A DNA stretch of 64,000 nucleotides from RYN-230 sp963829725 (GCA_963829725.1 CAWHJW010000009.1:186001-250000); one strand, 5' to 3'; counted from the first letter of the stretch, positions 1 to 8,017 are shown. The notes: generated by a model not told the origin, from the letters alone. Program-made: numbers and translations.

Positions 1-155
1 TCCGGGCCGGGCACCACTGTGCCTGGCCGCTGCACCGCCGGTACGGAATAACGGCCAGCACGCGCGCGTCGTTCTACCTGTACAACACGACGGCGGAGGT
101 GGACGCCCTGGTGGCTGGGATACGGCAGGCACAGCATTTCTTCGGCCGGGCCTGA
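1..155 (+). CDS. sufS: Cysteine desulfurase SufS, C-terminal fragment (5' truncated by window)
   Basis: Codons begin at base 3 and run to the TGA at 153-155. The 50 visible residues include RAGHHCAW, TASTRASFYLYN and a helical tail. This is the conserved end of SufS-type cysteine desulfurases: the Cys in GHHC lies in the active-site region and the SxRxSFYLYNT segment is diagnostic. SufS is a PLP enzyme that takes sulfur from cysteine and passes it to SufU for Fe-S assembly in the cytoplasm. The stop overlaps the sufU start by one base (TGATG), so the two are translationally coupled. Most of the gene lies left of the window. Confidence 0.9.
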   Translation, partial: RAGHHCAWPLHRRYGITASTRASFYLYNTTAEVDALVAGIRQAQHFFGRA

Positions 156-613
156 TGACGCAGCTGGAGTCGCTGTACCAGGAGGTCATCCTCGACCACT
201 ACCGGCACCCGCAGCACAAGGGGCTCCGGGAGCCGTTCGACGCCGAGGTGCACCACGTCAACCCGCTGTGCGGGGACGAGGTGACGCTGCGGGTGGCCCT
301 CAAGGACGCCGGCGGTGAGCCGGTGGTCGCCGACGTGTCCTACGACGCGCTGGGCTGCTCGATCAGCCAGGCGAGCGCGTCGGTGATGAGCGAGCTGATC
401 ATCGGCAAGACCGTGCCGGAGGCGATGGCGCTGGCCGAGGAGTTCCTGCGGCTGATGCAGTCGAAGGGGCAGGCCGAGCCGGACGAGGCAGTGCTGGGCG
501 ACGGGGTCGCGTTCGCCGGCGTGGCGAAATACCCGGCCCGGATCAAGTGCGCCCTGCTGGGCTGGATGGCCTGGAAGGACGCCACCGCGCAAGCGCTGGA
601 GGAGCAGACATGA
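155..613 (+). CDS. sufU: SufU-type Fe-S assembly scaffold/sulfurtransferase
   Basis: A 152-residue protein of the SufU (IscU-like) family. The three conserved cysteines are present, in NPLCGDEV, DALGCSISQ and IKCALLGW, together with the Asp beside the first one. In Gram-positive bacteria SufU binds zinc and accepts persulfide sulfur from SufS for delivery to the SufBCD scaffold. The family's signature spacer between the second and third Cys is present (region after IGKTVPEA). It overlaps sufS by one base and the next gene by four (ATGA), which marks the 3' end of a suf operon. Confidence 0.95.
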   Translation: MTQLESLYQEVILDHYRHPQHKGLREPFDAEVHHVNPLCGDEVTLRVALKDAGGEPVVADVSYDALGCSISQASASVMSELIIGKTVPEAMALAEEFLRLMQSKGQAEPDEAVLGDGVAFAGVAKYPARIKCALLGWMAWKDATAQALEEQT

Positions 614-960
614 CTGATGACGCCGATACCGGCGGCCCCCTGCTGGTGATCACCCCGGAGACGGAGGACCTGGTCGAGGCCCTCCGTGACGTGGTCAACC
701 CCGAGCTGGGCGTGAACGTGGTCGACCTCGGGCTCATCTACGGGGTGACGCTGGACGAGGACAAGAGCCTGACCATCGACATGACGCTGACCAGCGCGGC
801 CTGCCCGCTCACCGACGTCATCGAGGACCAGGCCCGGTCGGCCCTCGACGGCCTGGTGACCGATTTCCGGATCAACTGGGTGTGGCTGCCGCCGTGGGGC
901 CCGGAGAAGATCACCGACGACGGCCGCGAGCAGTTGCGCGCCCTCGGCTTCAACGTCTGA
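610..960 (+). CDS. DUF59 (MIP18/SufT-like) Fe-S assembly factor
   Basis: A 116-residue protein starting at the ATG that overlaps the sufU stop. It carries the DUF59 core: ALRDVVNPELGVNVVDLGLIYG followed by the MTLTSAACPLTDVI motif with its conserved Cys. Members of this family (SufT, PaaD and eukaryotic MIP18) help deliver Fe-S clusters to apo-proteins. Its place as the last gene of the suf operon supports that role; the exact client is unknown. An earlier in-frame start at 547 would overlap sufU by 67 bases and is less likely. Confidence 0.92.
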   Translation: MTDDADTGGPLLVITPETEDLVEALRDVVNPELGVNVVDLGLIYGVTLDEDKSLTIDMTLTSAACPLTDVIEDQARSALDGLVTDFRINWVWLPPWGPEKITDDGREQLRALGFNV

Positions 961-967
961 GACCGGC

Positions 968-1975
968 TCACCAGGAAGTGACCGGCTCCCCGGGGTAGCG
1001 GCCCTCCATGGCCGCGATGTTCATGGCGACCCGGTAGGCCATGGCCCGCTGCCCGGCGGCCTGGCGGGCCGGGTCGCCGCGCCACGCGGCCAGCGCCGGG
1101 TCGGTCAGGGCCCGGCCGAACGCGAACGTCAGCGGCCAGATGTGCGGCAGCGACTGCATCCGGGCCAGGATCTCGGTGGCCCGCTCCGGCGGCTCGCCGC
1201 CGGACGGGAAGGCCACGCCGGCCAGCATGACGGGCACGCCGCCCAGGGCCCGCACGGTCGCCCCGGCGATGTCCCCGGCGGTGGCCTGGACGCCGGCCTG
1301 GCGGCCGGGCAGCGCCATGTTCGGCATCAGCACGACCGCGCCCGGGTCCACCGCGTAATCGTGCAGCTCGCTCATCACCGCCGCCAGCATGAGCGACGTC
1401 ACCATCTCGCACCGCCCGGCTGAGTGGGTGCCCTCGGCGGTGATCTCGGGCTGGACCACCGGGACCAGCCCGGCCTCCTGGCACGCCGCCACGTAACGGC
1501 CCAGGGCCTGGGCGTTGGCCCGGACCGCCACGGGGGAGGGCGTGCCCGGGCCGATCCGCAGCACGGCCCGCCAGACCGCGAACGCCGCGCCGTGGCGGGC
1601 GCAGGCGTCCAGCCGGGCGGGCAGCCCGTCCAGGCCCTCGGTGATCGTCTCGGTGTGCGTGCCCGGCAGCGGCTGGCGGCCGGTGTCCACCCGCACCCCG
1701 GTCAGCAGCCCCGCGTCGGCGGTGGCCGCCGGGAAGGTCCGGCCATCGCGCAGCCGCTGGCCCAGTGTCTCCTCGGCCAGGATCACCCCGGTCAGGCCGG
1801 CGGCCAGCCCAGGCGTGGTGACCAGCAGTTCCCGGAACGCCCGGCGGTACTCCGCGGTCGGCGGCAGGCCCGCCGCGGCGAGCCGTGCGGACATGGTGGT
1901 GGCGCCATGCCCGGCGGCCAGGATGCCTCTGGGCGGCGCCACCAGTGCCGCGGCCCTCGCCACCAGTGCGTCCAC
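968..1975 (-). CDS. Class I fructose-bisphosphate aldolase homologue lacking catalytic residues
   Basis: From the GTG at 1975 this is 335 residues, close to the family's usual 340-360, and the whole barrel is recognisable (RGILAA, GVILAEETL, TETITEGLDGL, WRAVLRIG, PEITAEG, LMPNMALPG, LTFAFGRAL). Compared with rabbit aldolase from memory, the Schiff-base Lys229 in LLKPNM is Met (codon 1325-1327), Lys146 in VLKIG is Arg, Glu187 in VEPE is Gln (codon 1451-1453), Lys107 is Arg and Asp33 in AADES is Gly. The fold is kept but the chemistry should be lost. The frame stays open to an ATG at 2191, but that would overlap the divergent prk gene. No good ribosome site precedes 1975, so the start is uncertain. 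Confidence 0.8.
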   Translation of the reverse strand: MDALVARAAALVAPPRGILAAGHGATTMSARLAAAGLPPTAEYRRAFRELLVTTPGLAAGLTGVILAEETLGQRLRDGRTFPAATADAGLLTGVRVDTGRQPLPGTHTETITEGLDGLPARLDACARHGAAFAVWRAVLRIGPGTPSPVAVRANAQALGRYVAACQEAGLVPVVQPEITAEGTHSAGRCEMVTSLMLAAVMSELHDYAVDPGAVVLMPNMALPGRQAGVQATAGDIAGATVRALGGVPVMLAGVAFPSGGEPPERATEILARMQSLPHIWPLTFAFGRALTDPALAAWRGDPARQAAGQRAMAYRVAMNIAAMEGRYPGEPVTSW

Positions 1976-2139
1976 CTGCTGACGGTAGGTGCCGGCGGGC
2001 GCGGCTGCATCCCCCGTCCGGGGGGCCGGGCCGGGGGAGTGCCACCTGGTATCTCCCCAGCCGGGGGGAGGCGCGGGCCGGGCCGGCCAGCCTAGCCTGG
2101 CAGCCTGACCTGCAGAGTAAACCGGAGGCGAGCGCACTG

Positions 2140-3105
2140 ATGCCCGACAAGCTGATGCGGCTGCGGCGCAGTGAGGCGGCGCCGGAGCCACCCCGCCCGG
2201 TGATGCTGGCCATCGCCGGGGATAGCGCGGCCGGCAAGACCACGCTCACCAGGGGCATCGCCGAGGCGCTGGGGCCGGACCGGGCCACCGCACTGTGCGT
2301 GGACGACTATCACCGTTACGACCGGTCCGAGCGGCGCGGCGTGCCGTTCACCGTGCTCGACCCGGCCTGCAACTACATCGACATCATGGAGCAGCACCTG
2401 CAGCTGCTGGCGCTGGGGCGGCCCATCCTCAAGCCGGTCTACGACCACTCGACCGGCACGCTGACCCGGCCGGTGCTGGTGGAGCCCCGCGAGTTCGTCA
2501 TCGTCGAGGGCCTGCTGCCGCTGCACACCAAGCTGGCCCGGGCCTGCTTCGACATCGCCGTGTACCTCGACCCGCCGGAAGAGATCCGCCGGGAGTGGAA
2601 GCTCAAGCGGGATTGCGCCGACCGCGGCTACACCCCGGGGCAGGTGCTCGCCGAGCTGGACCGCCGCGAGCCGGACTCGGCCGCCTTCATCCGCCCGCAG
2701 CGGCAGTGGGCGGACATTTCGGTCAGGTTCGCGCCGGCGGCTGGCCACAACGCGCCGGCCGGGACGCCGCTGTCCGCGGAGATCCTGCTCCGGCCGACCA
2801 TCGGGCACCCGGAACTGGCCCACGTGCTGTCCGACGACGACCGCCGGACCGTGCACCTGCGGCTGATCCGGGACAGCGACGGCAAACCGGTGGACGCGCT
2901 GCACGTGCACGGGTACGCGCCGCGGGAGGACAGCGCGGTCGTGGAGAAGGCGATCTGGGAGCAGCTGTCGGTGAGCCAAGACGGTGGCACGCGGCCCAGC
3001 ATGCTGCCCGAGATGCTGGGCGAGTACGCGCCGGGCAAGCGCAGCGAGCCGCTGGCCATTGCGCAGTTGCTGCTGCTGTGGCACTTGCTGGAGGCGGGCC
3101 GGTGA
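2140..3105 (+). CDS. prk: Phosphoribulokinase
   Basis: A 321-residue P-loop kinase of the phosphoribulokinase/uridine kinase family. The Walker A loop GDSAAGKTTL is at about residues 27-36, followed by the catalytic VDDYHRYDR segment, the PVYDHSTG motif and the VEGLLPLH Walker B-like strand. It phosphorylates ribulose 5-phosphate to ribulose 1,5-bisphosphate, the RuBisCO substrate. The start is set by GGAGG at 2124-2128. It is divergent from the aldolase homologue. Together with cbbLSX about 11 kb downstream it supplies the two reactions unique to the Calvin cycle. Confidence 0.93.
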   Translation: MPDKLMRLRRSEAAPEPPRPVMLAIAGDSAAGKTTLTRGIAEALGPDRATALCVDDYHRYDRSERRGVPFTVLDPACNYIDIMEQHLQLLALGRPILKPVYDHSTGTLTRPVLVEPREFVIVEGLLPLHTKLARACFDIAVYLDPPEEIRREWKLKRDCADRGYTPGQVLAELDRREPDSAAFIRPQRQWADISVRFAPAAGHNAPAGTPLSAEILLRPTIGHPELAHVLSDDDRRTVHLRLIRDSDGKPVDALHVHGYAPREDSAVVEKAIWEQLSVSQDGGTRPSMLPEMLGEYAPGKRSEPLAIAQLLLLWHLLEAGR

Positions 3106-3111
3106 CTCTGC

Positions 3112-3240
3112 TAGCCCGGGGGGACGACCCCCCGGAACCCCCCGACATCTCACCCCGTGGCGGCAACCCGCCGTAATCCCACGTGCCTCGCTGGCTCGGA
3201 GGGGACACGCCCCCGGCGCGCCCCGCCTCGCCAGCGAGGC
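3112..3240 (+). repeat. GC-rich palindromic dispersed repeat, copy 1 (reverse orientation)
   Basis: This intergenic copy holds a hairpin CCCGGGGGG/CCCCCCGG and, at 3184-3240, a second inverted repeat with arms close to CCTCGCTGGC and GCCAGCGAGG. Its reverse complement matches the copies at 17999-18084, 18889-18960 and 24381-24468: the same GCTGGCGAGG arms, a GGCGTGTCCCC core and a TTCCGGGGGGTCGTCCCCCCGG hairpin. It is the longest copy and contains all the modules seen in the others. Confidence 0.7.
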
Positions 3241-3256
3241 GGGTACCGTTCCGGGC

Positions 3257-3925
3257 ATGGACAGCCTGACGCCCGGGCCGATGCGGGTGGTCATCATCGA
3301 CGACCACCAGATGGTGCTGGACGGCCTGAAAGCGATGCTGGCGCCGTACGCCGACCAGGTGCTCGTGGCCGGCGAGTCCAGCGACCCGGTCACCGCGCTG
3401 CGGGTGGTGGCCGCGGCGGAGCCGGACGCGGTGCTGCTGGACGTGCGGCTGAACGGGACCAGCGGGCTGGACCTGTGCGCGGAGATCCTCCGGGTGCGGC
3501 CCGGCTGCAAGGTGGTGTTCCTCACCGTCTACGACGACGAGCAGTACCTGTTCCAGGCGCTCCGGGTCGGCGCCGCGGGCTTCCTGCTCAAGCGGATCCG
3601 GGGCAGCGAGCTGGTGGACTACCTGCGCCGGATCTGCGCCGGCGAGGTGCTCATCGACCCGAGCCTGGCCGGGCGGGTGGCGCTGTCCGCCGCCCGGCTG
3701 CGCAGCGGCGAGTTCTGGCCCGGCGCTCACCTGGGCCTGACCCAGCGGGAGAGCGAGGTGCTCTCGCTGCTGGTGTCCGGGCTGTCCAACCGGGCCATCG
3801 CCATGAAGCTGGTGGTCAGCGAGGAGACGGTGAAGACCCACTCCCGGGGCATCTACCGCAAACTCGGCGTGTCCGACCGGGCCGGCGCGGTCGCCGTGGC
3901 GCTGCGCGAGGGGGTCTTCCATTGA
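3257..3925 (+). CDS. NarL/FixJ-family response regulator
   Basis: 222 residues. The receiver domain starts at VVIIDDHQMVLDG and has the phospho-acceptor Asp in LLDVRLNG, the Thr in FLTVYDDE and the Lys in FLLKRIRG. A C-terminal LuxR-type HTH follows (LTQRESEVLSLL, VSEETVKTHSRGIYRKL). It should bind DNA when phosphorylated. It overlaps the histidine kinase gene by four bases, so the two are a cognate pair. It sits directly after prk, separated only by the palindromic repeat, so control of carbon fixation is possible but unproven. A second Met (MRVVII) at 3281 is an alternative start. Confidence 0.93.
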   Translation: MDSLTPGPMRVVIIDDHQMVLDGLKAMLAPYADQVLVAGESSDPVTALRVVAAAEPDAVLLDVRLNGTSGLDLCAEILRVRPGCKVVFLTVYDDEQYLFQALRVGAAGFLLKRIRGSELVDYLRRICAGEVLIDPSLAGRVALSAARLRSGEFWPGAHLGLTQRESEVLSLLVSGLSNRAIAMKLVVSEETVKTHSRGIYRKLGVSDRAGAVAVALREGVFH

Positions 3926-5136
3926 CCGTGGGCCGGCTCGGCGGTGCCGACGCGGAACGGGAAGCCCAGCTGCTGTCCCGGGTCATCGAGACCATCTCGG
4001 CCGGCCTGGACCTGGACCTGATGCTGGCGGGCATCGCCCAGCTGGTCACCGAGACCACCCAGACCGACGTCTGCTTCGTGCACCTGCTGGATGAGCGGGG
4101 CCGCAAGCTCGAGCTGCGCGGCGCGACGCCGCCGTTCGACACCATGGTGGGCCAGGTCGAACTGGCCCTCGGCGAGGGCGTGGCCGGCTGGGTCGCCGGG
4201 CACATGCAGCCCGTCGTCATCGTGGACAACAAGACCGCGGACCCGCGCTACCGGTACATCCCGGCGCTGCGCGGCGAGGAGTACACCTCCATGGTCTCGG
4301 TACCAGTGGTGACCCCGCTTGGCCACCTGGTGGGCGTGCTGAATGTGCATACCAGGCAGCGGCGCGAGTTCACCCAGGCCGATGTGGAGCTGCTCCGCTC
4401 GGTGGCGGGCCTGGTGGCCGGGGGGATCGAGAACGCCCGGCTGCACCGGCGGCTGGCGGACCGCGAGGAGGCGCTGGAACGGTTCGCCGAGCGGATGGTG
4501 GAGTGGTCAGAGCATGAGCGGCGGCGGCTGGCCGGGGAGATCCACGACGGGATCAGCCAGCGCATCGTCAGCCTGTTCTTCCACCTGTCGGCGGCCGCCG
4601 ATGCCATCCCGGGCGCGCCGGAGGTGGCTGCCGAGCAGGTGGCCCGGGCCCAGGAACTGGCCGCGGCGGCGCTGGACGAGACCCGCTCGGCCATCGCCGG
4701 GCTGCGCCCTCCGGTCCTGGACGACCTGGGCCTGGCGGCCAGCCTGGAGAGCCTGGGCCATTCCTTCCCGACCCTGGACGTGCAGGTGGACGCGGCCGAG
4801 CTGAACATGGCCGAGCATGCCGAGACGGCCGTCTACCGGACCGCCCAGGAGGCGCTGCAGAACGTGGCCAAGCATGCCGACGCCAGCTCGGTGCGGGTCC
4901 GGCTGTTCCGTCAGGGCAGCCGGGCCGTGCTGGAGGTGGCCGACGACGGCACCGGCTTCGACATGGACGCGCCGGGCAGCCCCGGGCCGACCGGGCTCGG
5001 CCTGTCCGGGATGCGGGAACGGGCGGAACTGCTCGGTGGCCGCCTCGACCTGTCCGCCGCCCCCGGCCGCGGCACCACGGTCCGGCTGACTATCCCATTC
5101 CTGCCGGCCGCGCAGGCTCCGGGCTCACCGACCTGA
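3922..5136 (+). CDS. GAF-domain sensor histidine kinase (HisKA_3 type)
   Basis: 404 residues from the TTG at 3922, which has GAGGGGG seven bases upstream; a GTG at 3928 is the alternative. A GAF domain spans about residues 15-170 (TDVCFVHLLD, GEGVAGWVAG, VGVLNVH). A short coiled linker follows, then HisKA_3 with the phospho-acceptor His in RLAGEIHDGISQRI. The ATPase domain has NVAKHADASS, DDGTGFD and GLGLSGMRERAELLGG. No membrane segment is visible, so it should be a cytoplasmic sensor; the GAF ligand is unknown. It is partnered with the upstream NarL-type regulator. Confidence 0.93.
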   Translation: MTVGRLGGADAEREAQLLSRVIETISAGLDLDLMLAGIAQLVTETTQTDVCFVHLLDERGRKLELRGATPPFDTMVGQVELALGEGVAGWVAGHMQPVVIVDNKTADPRYRYIPALRGEEYTSMVSVPVVTPLGHLVGVLNVHTRQRREFTQADVELLRSVAGLVAGGIENARLHRRLADREEALERFAERMVEWSEHERRRLAGEIHDGISQRIVSLFFHLSAAADAIPGAPEVAAEQVARAQELAAAALDETRSAIAGLRPPVLDDLGLAASLESLGHSFPTLDVQVDAAELNMAEHAETAVYRTAQEALQNVAKHADASSVRVRLFRQGSRAVLEVADDGTGFDMDAPGSPGPTGLGLSGMRERAELLGGRLDLSAAPGRGTTVRLTIPFLPAAQAPGSPT

Positions 5137-5145
5137 TCCGGGAGC

Positions 5146-5245
5146 CGTCCTCGGTTCATCCGAAGTGCCTAGCCTGGCTACCGCAAACGTATTACCCCCG
5201 GCGCTAATCACCTCTGTACGCTGTAGGAGCAACATCGGGAAAGGC
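5146..5245 (+). promoter_or_regulatory. Shared promoter/leader element, orphan copy A
   Basis: About 100 bases matching copies B (5407-5534) and C (12147-12272). The most conserved part reads GCCTAGCC.GGCTACCGCAA, then ACGTATTACC, a TA...T hexamer at 5217-5222 resembling a -10 box, and ATCGGGAAAGGC. No convincing gene follows before copy B, so this copy appears to have lost its gene or to drive a short untranslated transcript. Confidence 0.65.
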
Positions 5246-5406
5246 TGCAACAGGCTCTTTTCCGATGCGCTATGCGTGCGCGCGGATTCGGAGTCATGCG
5301 GCTCTCCGCACGGTTCCGGGAATAGTGCGCCCTGCACTGTGATCTAAATCCCGATTCCTGTCCCATTCTGGGGCGCTGACCATGAGCTGAACCCTGCCGT
5401 GACGAT
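5246..5406. other. Non-coding stretch between two leader copies
   Basis: 160 bases with lower GC than the neighbouring genes and no reading frame with actinobacterial codon use. It may be the decayed remains of a gene once driven by leader copy A. No clear terminator or RNA fold was seen. Confidence 0.4.
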
Positions 5407-5534
5407 CCTGCCCGCCGTCCGCGCAAGACTCATCTCAATTGCCTAGCCCGGCTACCGCAAACGTATTACCTTCCCCGCTAATCATCCGCCTAATCTGTAG
5501 TAAGCAGCATCGGGAAAGGCAAGGGGGACCCGCG
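5407..5534 (+). promoter_or_regulatory. Shared promoter/leader element, copy B (upstream of GT2 gene)
   Basis: It begins CCTGCCCGCCGTCC and matches copy C over its whole length and copy A over about 100 bases. TAATCT at 5491-5496 is a plausible -10 hexamer. The strongly conserved GCCTAGCCCGGCTACCGCAA upstream of it may be an activator site. The conserved AAGCAGCATCGGGAAAGG lies in the short predicted 5' UTR. It ends at the GT2 ribosome site AAGGGGG (5521-5527) and start codon. Even the first codons of the two driven genes (ATGACGC) are alike. Confidence 0.7.
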
Positions 5535-6677
5535 ATGACGCTTGTAAAGAGCATCGAAGAAAGTCGGGGAACCCGATCCCGCGAAGACGATGCCCTGGCC
5601 ACCTGCCAGGGGAGGCGCGGTGCTGGAGTGACCGTTACCGCACTGGTGCCAGCTCATAACGAGGAGCCATCCATCGCAGCGACGATCAAGTCACTGCAGA
5701 ACCAGACCCGGGTCCCGGATTCGATCACTGTCATGTGCGACAACTGCACCGACCGGACGGCGGAAATTTCCCTGGGGATGGGCGTGAACGTCATGCATTC
5801 CGTGGACAACACCGGGCGCAAGGCCGGGGCCATGAACCAGGCGCTGGCGATCCTGCTGCCCCCGCTGGGCGACGAGGACATTGTTCTCTGCATGGATGCT
5901 GACACGGAAATTGACCCCGACCTGATCCGCAACGCAGCGCGGCATTTCGCGCAGACCGAGCACCTCGGCGCAGTCTCGTCAAATCACCTGGTGCGCAAGA
6001 CCGCCAACCTGATGGAGCTGCTGCAGGCGATGGAATACGAGCGTGACCGCAGGTTCATCGGGCGACGCAAGGGCAAGTTCGGCTGCATGACCGGCATGGC
6101 CGCGCTCTACAAGGTGGCGGCGCTGCGGGAAGTAATCGCCAGCAGTTATGGTGACGGGACAGTCTACGACCCCAGCAACTGGACTGAAGACTGGAAACTG
6201 ACCATTGCGCTGAAGCACCTTCGGTGGAACATGGTCCGGCCGCAAGACTGCCTGGCCTCCACCGTCCCCGTGTCCACCGTCAAGGGACTGTACATCCAGC
6301 GCGAGCGCTGGGCGCGCGGCTACCTCCAGACACTGTGCCAGTTCGGGCTGACCCGGTGGACCGCGATCCCGTGGTTTAAGCAGCTGGGACTGTTCTGGTC
6401 AATGTTCACCAGGATTCTCATCCTGGTGCTGCTGGGAATCGTTATGGCAAGCGGTCACCATATCATCAGCCTCTGGATGCTCCCGGTTGCGGTCATCCTC
6501 GCGGCGGACAGCGTGAACACGGTGTACCCGGCCGGCTGGAAAGCTGTCGCTGTGGCCCTGATCTTCCCCATAGAGATCACATATTCGTGGCTGATAACAG
6601 CGGCCATCTGTGCCGGCTACTTCAAGCACCTTACGGGTGCTGGCGCAAACGACACATGGCAACGTGTGAGGAGTTGA
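5535..6677 (+). CDS. Family 2 processive-type glycosyltransferase (polysaccharide synthase)
   Basis: 380 residues. The GT-A core begins VTALVPAHNEEPSIAATI (about residue 35). It has the nucleotide-binding DNCTDRT, the DxD-type metal site CMDADTE, the catalytic base region NWTEDWKL and QRERWARG, the (Q/R)xxRW polymer-binding motif of processive synthases. About three membrane helices follow (LILVLLGIVMASG, WMLPVAVILAAD, VALIFPIEITYSWLITAAI). It is a relative of cellulose, hyaluronan and poly-GlcNAc synthases; the polymer cannot be named from sequence. Codon use is less GC-rich than in flanking genes. It heads the island operon behind leader copy B. Confidence 0.9.
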   Translation: MTLVKSIEESRGTRSREDDALATCQGRRGAGVTVTALVPAHNEEPSIAATIKSLQNQTRVPDSITVMCDNCTDRTAEISLGMGVNVMHSVDNTGRKAGAMNQALAILLPPLGDEDIVLCMDADTEIDPDLIRNAARHFAQTEHLGAVSSNHLVRKTANLMELLQAMEYERDRRFIGRRKGKFGCMTGMAALYKVAALREVIASSYGDGTVYDPSNWTEDWKLTIALKHLRWNMVRPQDCLASTVPVSTVKGLYIQRERWARGYLQTLCQFGLTRWTAIPWFKQLGLFWSMFTRILILVLLGIVMASGHHIISLWMLPVAVILAADSVNTVYPAGWKAVAVALIFPIEITYSWLITAAICAGYFKHLTGAGANDTWQRVRS

Positions 6678-6683
6678 ATCAAC

Positions 6684-6830
6684 ATGTATGGACACGGCGT
6701 TACTGGCGGGGGACTAGCCTCGCTGCCTATCACGGGCGCGACCGGAAGCCTCTGGCTGATCGCGATATCAGTTCTTGTGATCAGCCTGGGTTTCGCGCTC
6801 ACCCGATTCATCCCGAAGCGGGTGCGCTGA
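6684..6830 (+). CDS. 48-residue LPXTG-type microprotein
   Basis: A short ATG frame with AGGAG at 6669-6673 as ribosome site, 6 bases after the GT2 stop. It has a Gly-rich head (MYGHGVTGGG), a sortase-like LPITG at residues 14-18, one hydrophobic helix (LWLIAISVLVISLGFAL, residues 23-39) and a basic tail (RFIPKRVR). This is exactly the layout of a cell-wall sorting signal, but almost nothing precedes it and there is no N-terminal signal peptide. A sortase is encoded two genes on. I infer that it is inserted N-out by its single helix and cut after Thr17, releasing a 17-residue peptide for attachment to an acceptor. Confidence 0.75.
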   Translation: MYGHGVTGGGLASLPITGATGSLWLIAISVLVISLGFALTRFIPKRVR

Positions 6831-6889
6831 TCTGGGGCGCCGGCTGGCCCTCTTAGCCCGGCTGGCCGCCGTCTGAAGGAATGAGTGTC

Positions 6890-8011
6890 ATGAAGAATAT
6901 GCTGATTCGTACAGTGCTGGCCCTGGCTGCAGTGGCCGGCCTGGTAACGCTGTCGATCATGTCATTCATCGGCGTCGAGGCCGCCACGGCGTCAGCCCCG
7001 GCCGTCTCGACGCTCGCCGCCTCTGGCGTCACCGCTACCACCGCCACCTTCAACGGGACCGTCAACCCGAACGGGCTGGCTACCACAGTGTGGTTCCAGT
7101 GGACGCCGACGGACGGGGGCACCAGCACGGTCTCCGTACTCCCGGCAGGGACGACGGCCAAGCCCGTGTCTGTGACGATCACGGGCCTGCAGCCAAGCAA
7201 GGCGTACCAGTACAAGATCGTCGCCGCCAACTCCAAGGGGCAGAAGTCAGGATCCCTGGCGAAGCCCACGACCCTGGCCACCGCGCCGACACCACCATCA
7301 CCACCAACAGCTGACAAGACTCTCTACCTGACCTTCGATGATGGCCCCACGGCGGGCTACACAACCCAGGTACTGGCTTACCTGAACGCGGCCCGAGCGC
7401 ACGCGACATTCTTCGAGATCGGGCAGAGCACGTACACGAATTCGGGGATGTGCCCCGGCACCGCTTCCTACGCCACGTGCCTGGCGAATGCGGGAAACTC
7501 GTCCTATGGCAATTACGGCCTGATGAAGCAGATCGTGGCCGACGGCGACCAGGTGGGGACGCATACCTGGGATCACCCCGCGTTCAACACACTGACCGAC
7601 GCGCAGGCCACTGCCGAGATATCGCAGGCCCGGAGCCTGCAGACAGCTGTTACCGGCCGCGATTCCAAGCTGTTCCGGTTCCCGTACAACATCGCAACCG
7701 CGGCAGCGAACCAGTACCTGGCCAGCCAGGGAGTGCAGTCAATCGGCGCGGATCTCGATCCCAGTGACTGGTCCTGGCGGACCGTGTCAGACACCGCCGT
7801 GACCTCCTACGTCATGTCACATGTCAGCGACGGCGCGGTTGTGCAGCTCCATGACGGCCAGGACGTCCTGGGCCGTGACAACGGGTCCCCCGGGTACCTG
7901 CCGGGGCTCCTCGCCCAGCTGAAGGACGCGGGGTACAAGTTCGGGACGCTGACTCTGGGCGGGCCGTACCCGACCAACATCATCAAGGTCGGCCCAGCGG
8001 GCAAGGCGTGA
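6890..8011 (+). CDS. Secreted polysaccharide deacetylase (NodB fold) with N-terminal FN3-like domain
   Basis: 373 residues. The ATG at 6890 has AAGGA at good spacing; an ATG at 6881 is too close to it. Residues 1-33 are a signal peptide or anchor. About 37-130 form an Ig/FN3-like domain (TATFNGTVNPNG, VTITGLQPSKAYQYKI), then a Pro-rich linker. The catalytic domain has TFDDGP (Asp150, Asp151), the zinc motif HTWDH, RFPYN and VQLHDG. It should remove N-acetyl groups from an extracellular amino-sugar polymer, probably the product of the GT2 synthase. Extracellular amines made this way could serve as sortase acceptors (inference). Confidence 0.9.
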   Translation: MKNMLIRTVLALAAVAGLVTLSIMSFIGVEAATASAPAVSTLAASGVTATTATFNGTVNPNGLATTVWFQWTPTDGGTSTVSVLPAGTTAKPVSVTITGLQPSKAYQYKIVAANSKGQKSGSLAKPTTLATAPTPPSPPTADKTLYLTFDDGPTAGYTTQVLAYLNAARAHATFFEIGQSTYTNSGMCPGTASYATCLANAGNSSYGNYGLMKQIVADGDQVGTHTWDHPAFNTLTDAQATAEISQARSLQTAVTGRDSKLFRFPYNIATAAANQYLASQGVQSIGADLDPSDWSWRTVSDTAVTSYVMSHVSDGAVVQLHDGQDVLGRDNGSPGYLPGLLAQLKDAGYKFGTLTLGGPYPTNIIKVGPAGKA

Positions 8012-8017
8012 TCAGCG

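Noticed and set aside
738..2288. Long minus-strand frame overlapping the aldolase homologue
   Set aside because: Low-complexity Arg/Gly/Pro product in the wrong frame; a GC-rich shadow of the real gene.
2092..3525. Minus-strand frame opposite prk and the response regulator
   Set aside because: His/Arg/Gly-rich antisense translation with no motif; prk has clear motifs and a ribosome site.
5165..5347. Small ORF starting inside leader copy A
   Set aside because: Its start lies in the conserved promoter block that copies B and C also carry, the codon use is not actinobacterial, and no ribosome site precedes it.
5146..5534. Known riboswitch (c-di-GMP, c-di-AMP or cobalamin) in the leader copies
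   Set aside because: None of the consensus segments I know for these classes is present; the block looks more like a promoter with an upstream protein site.
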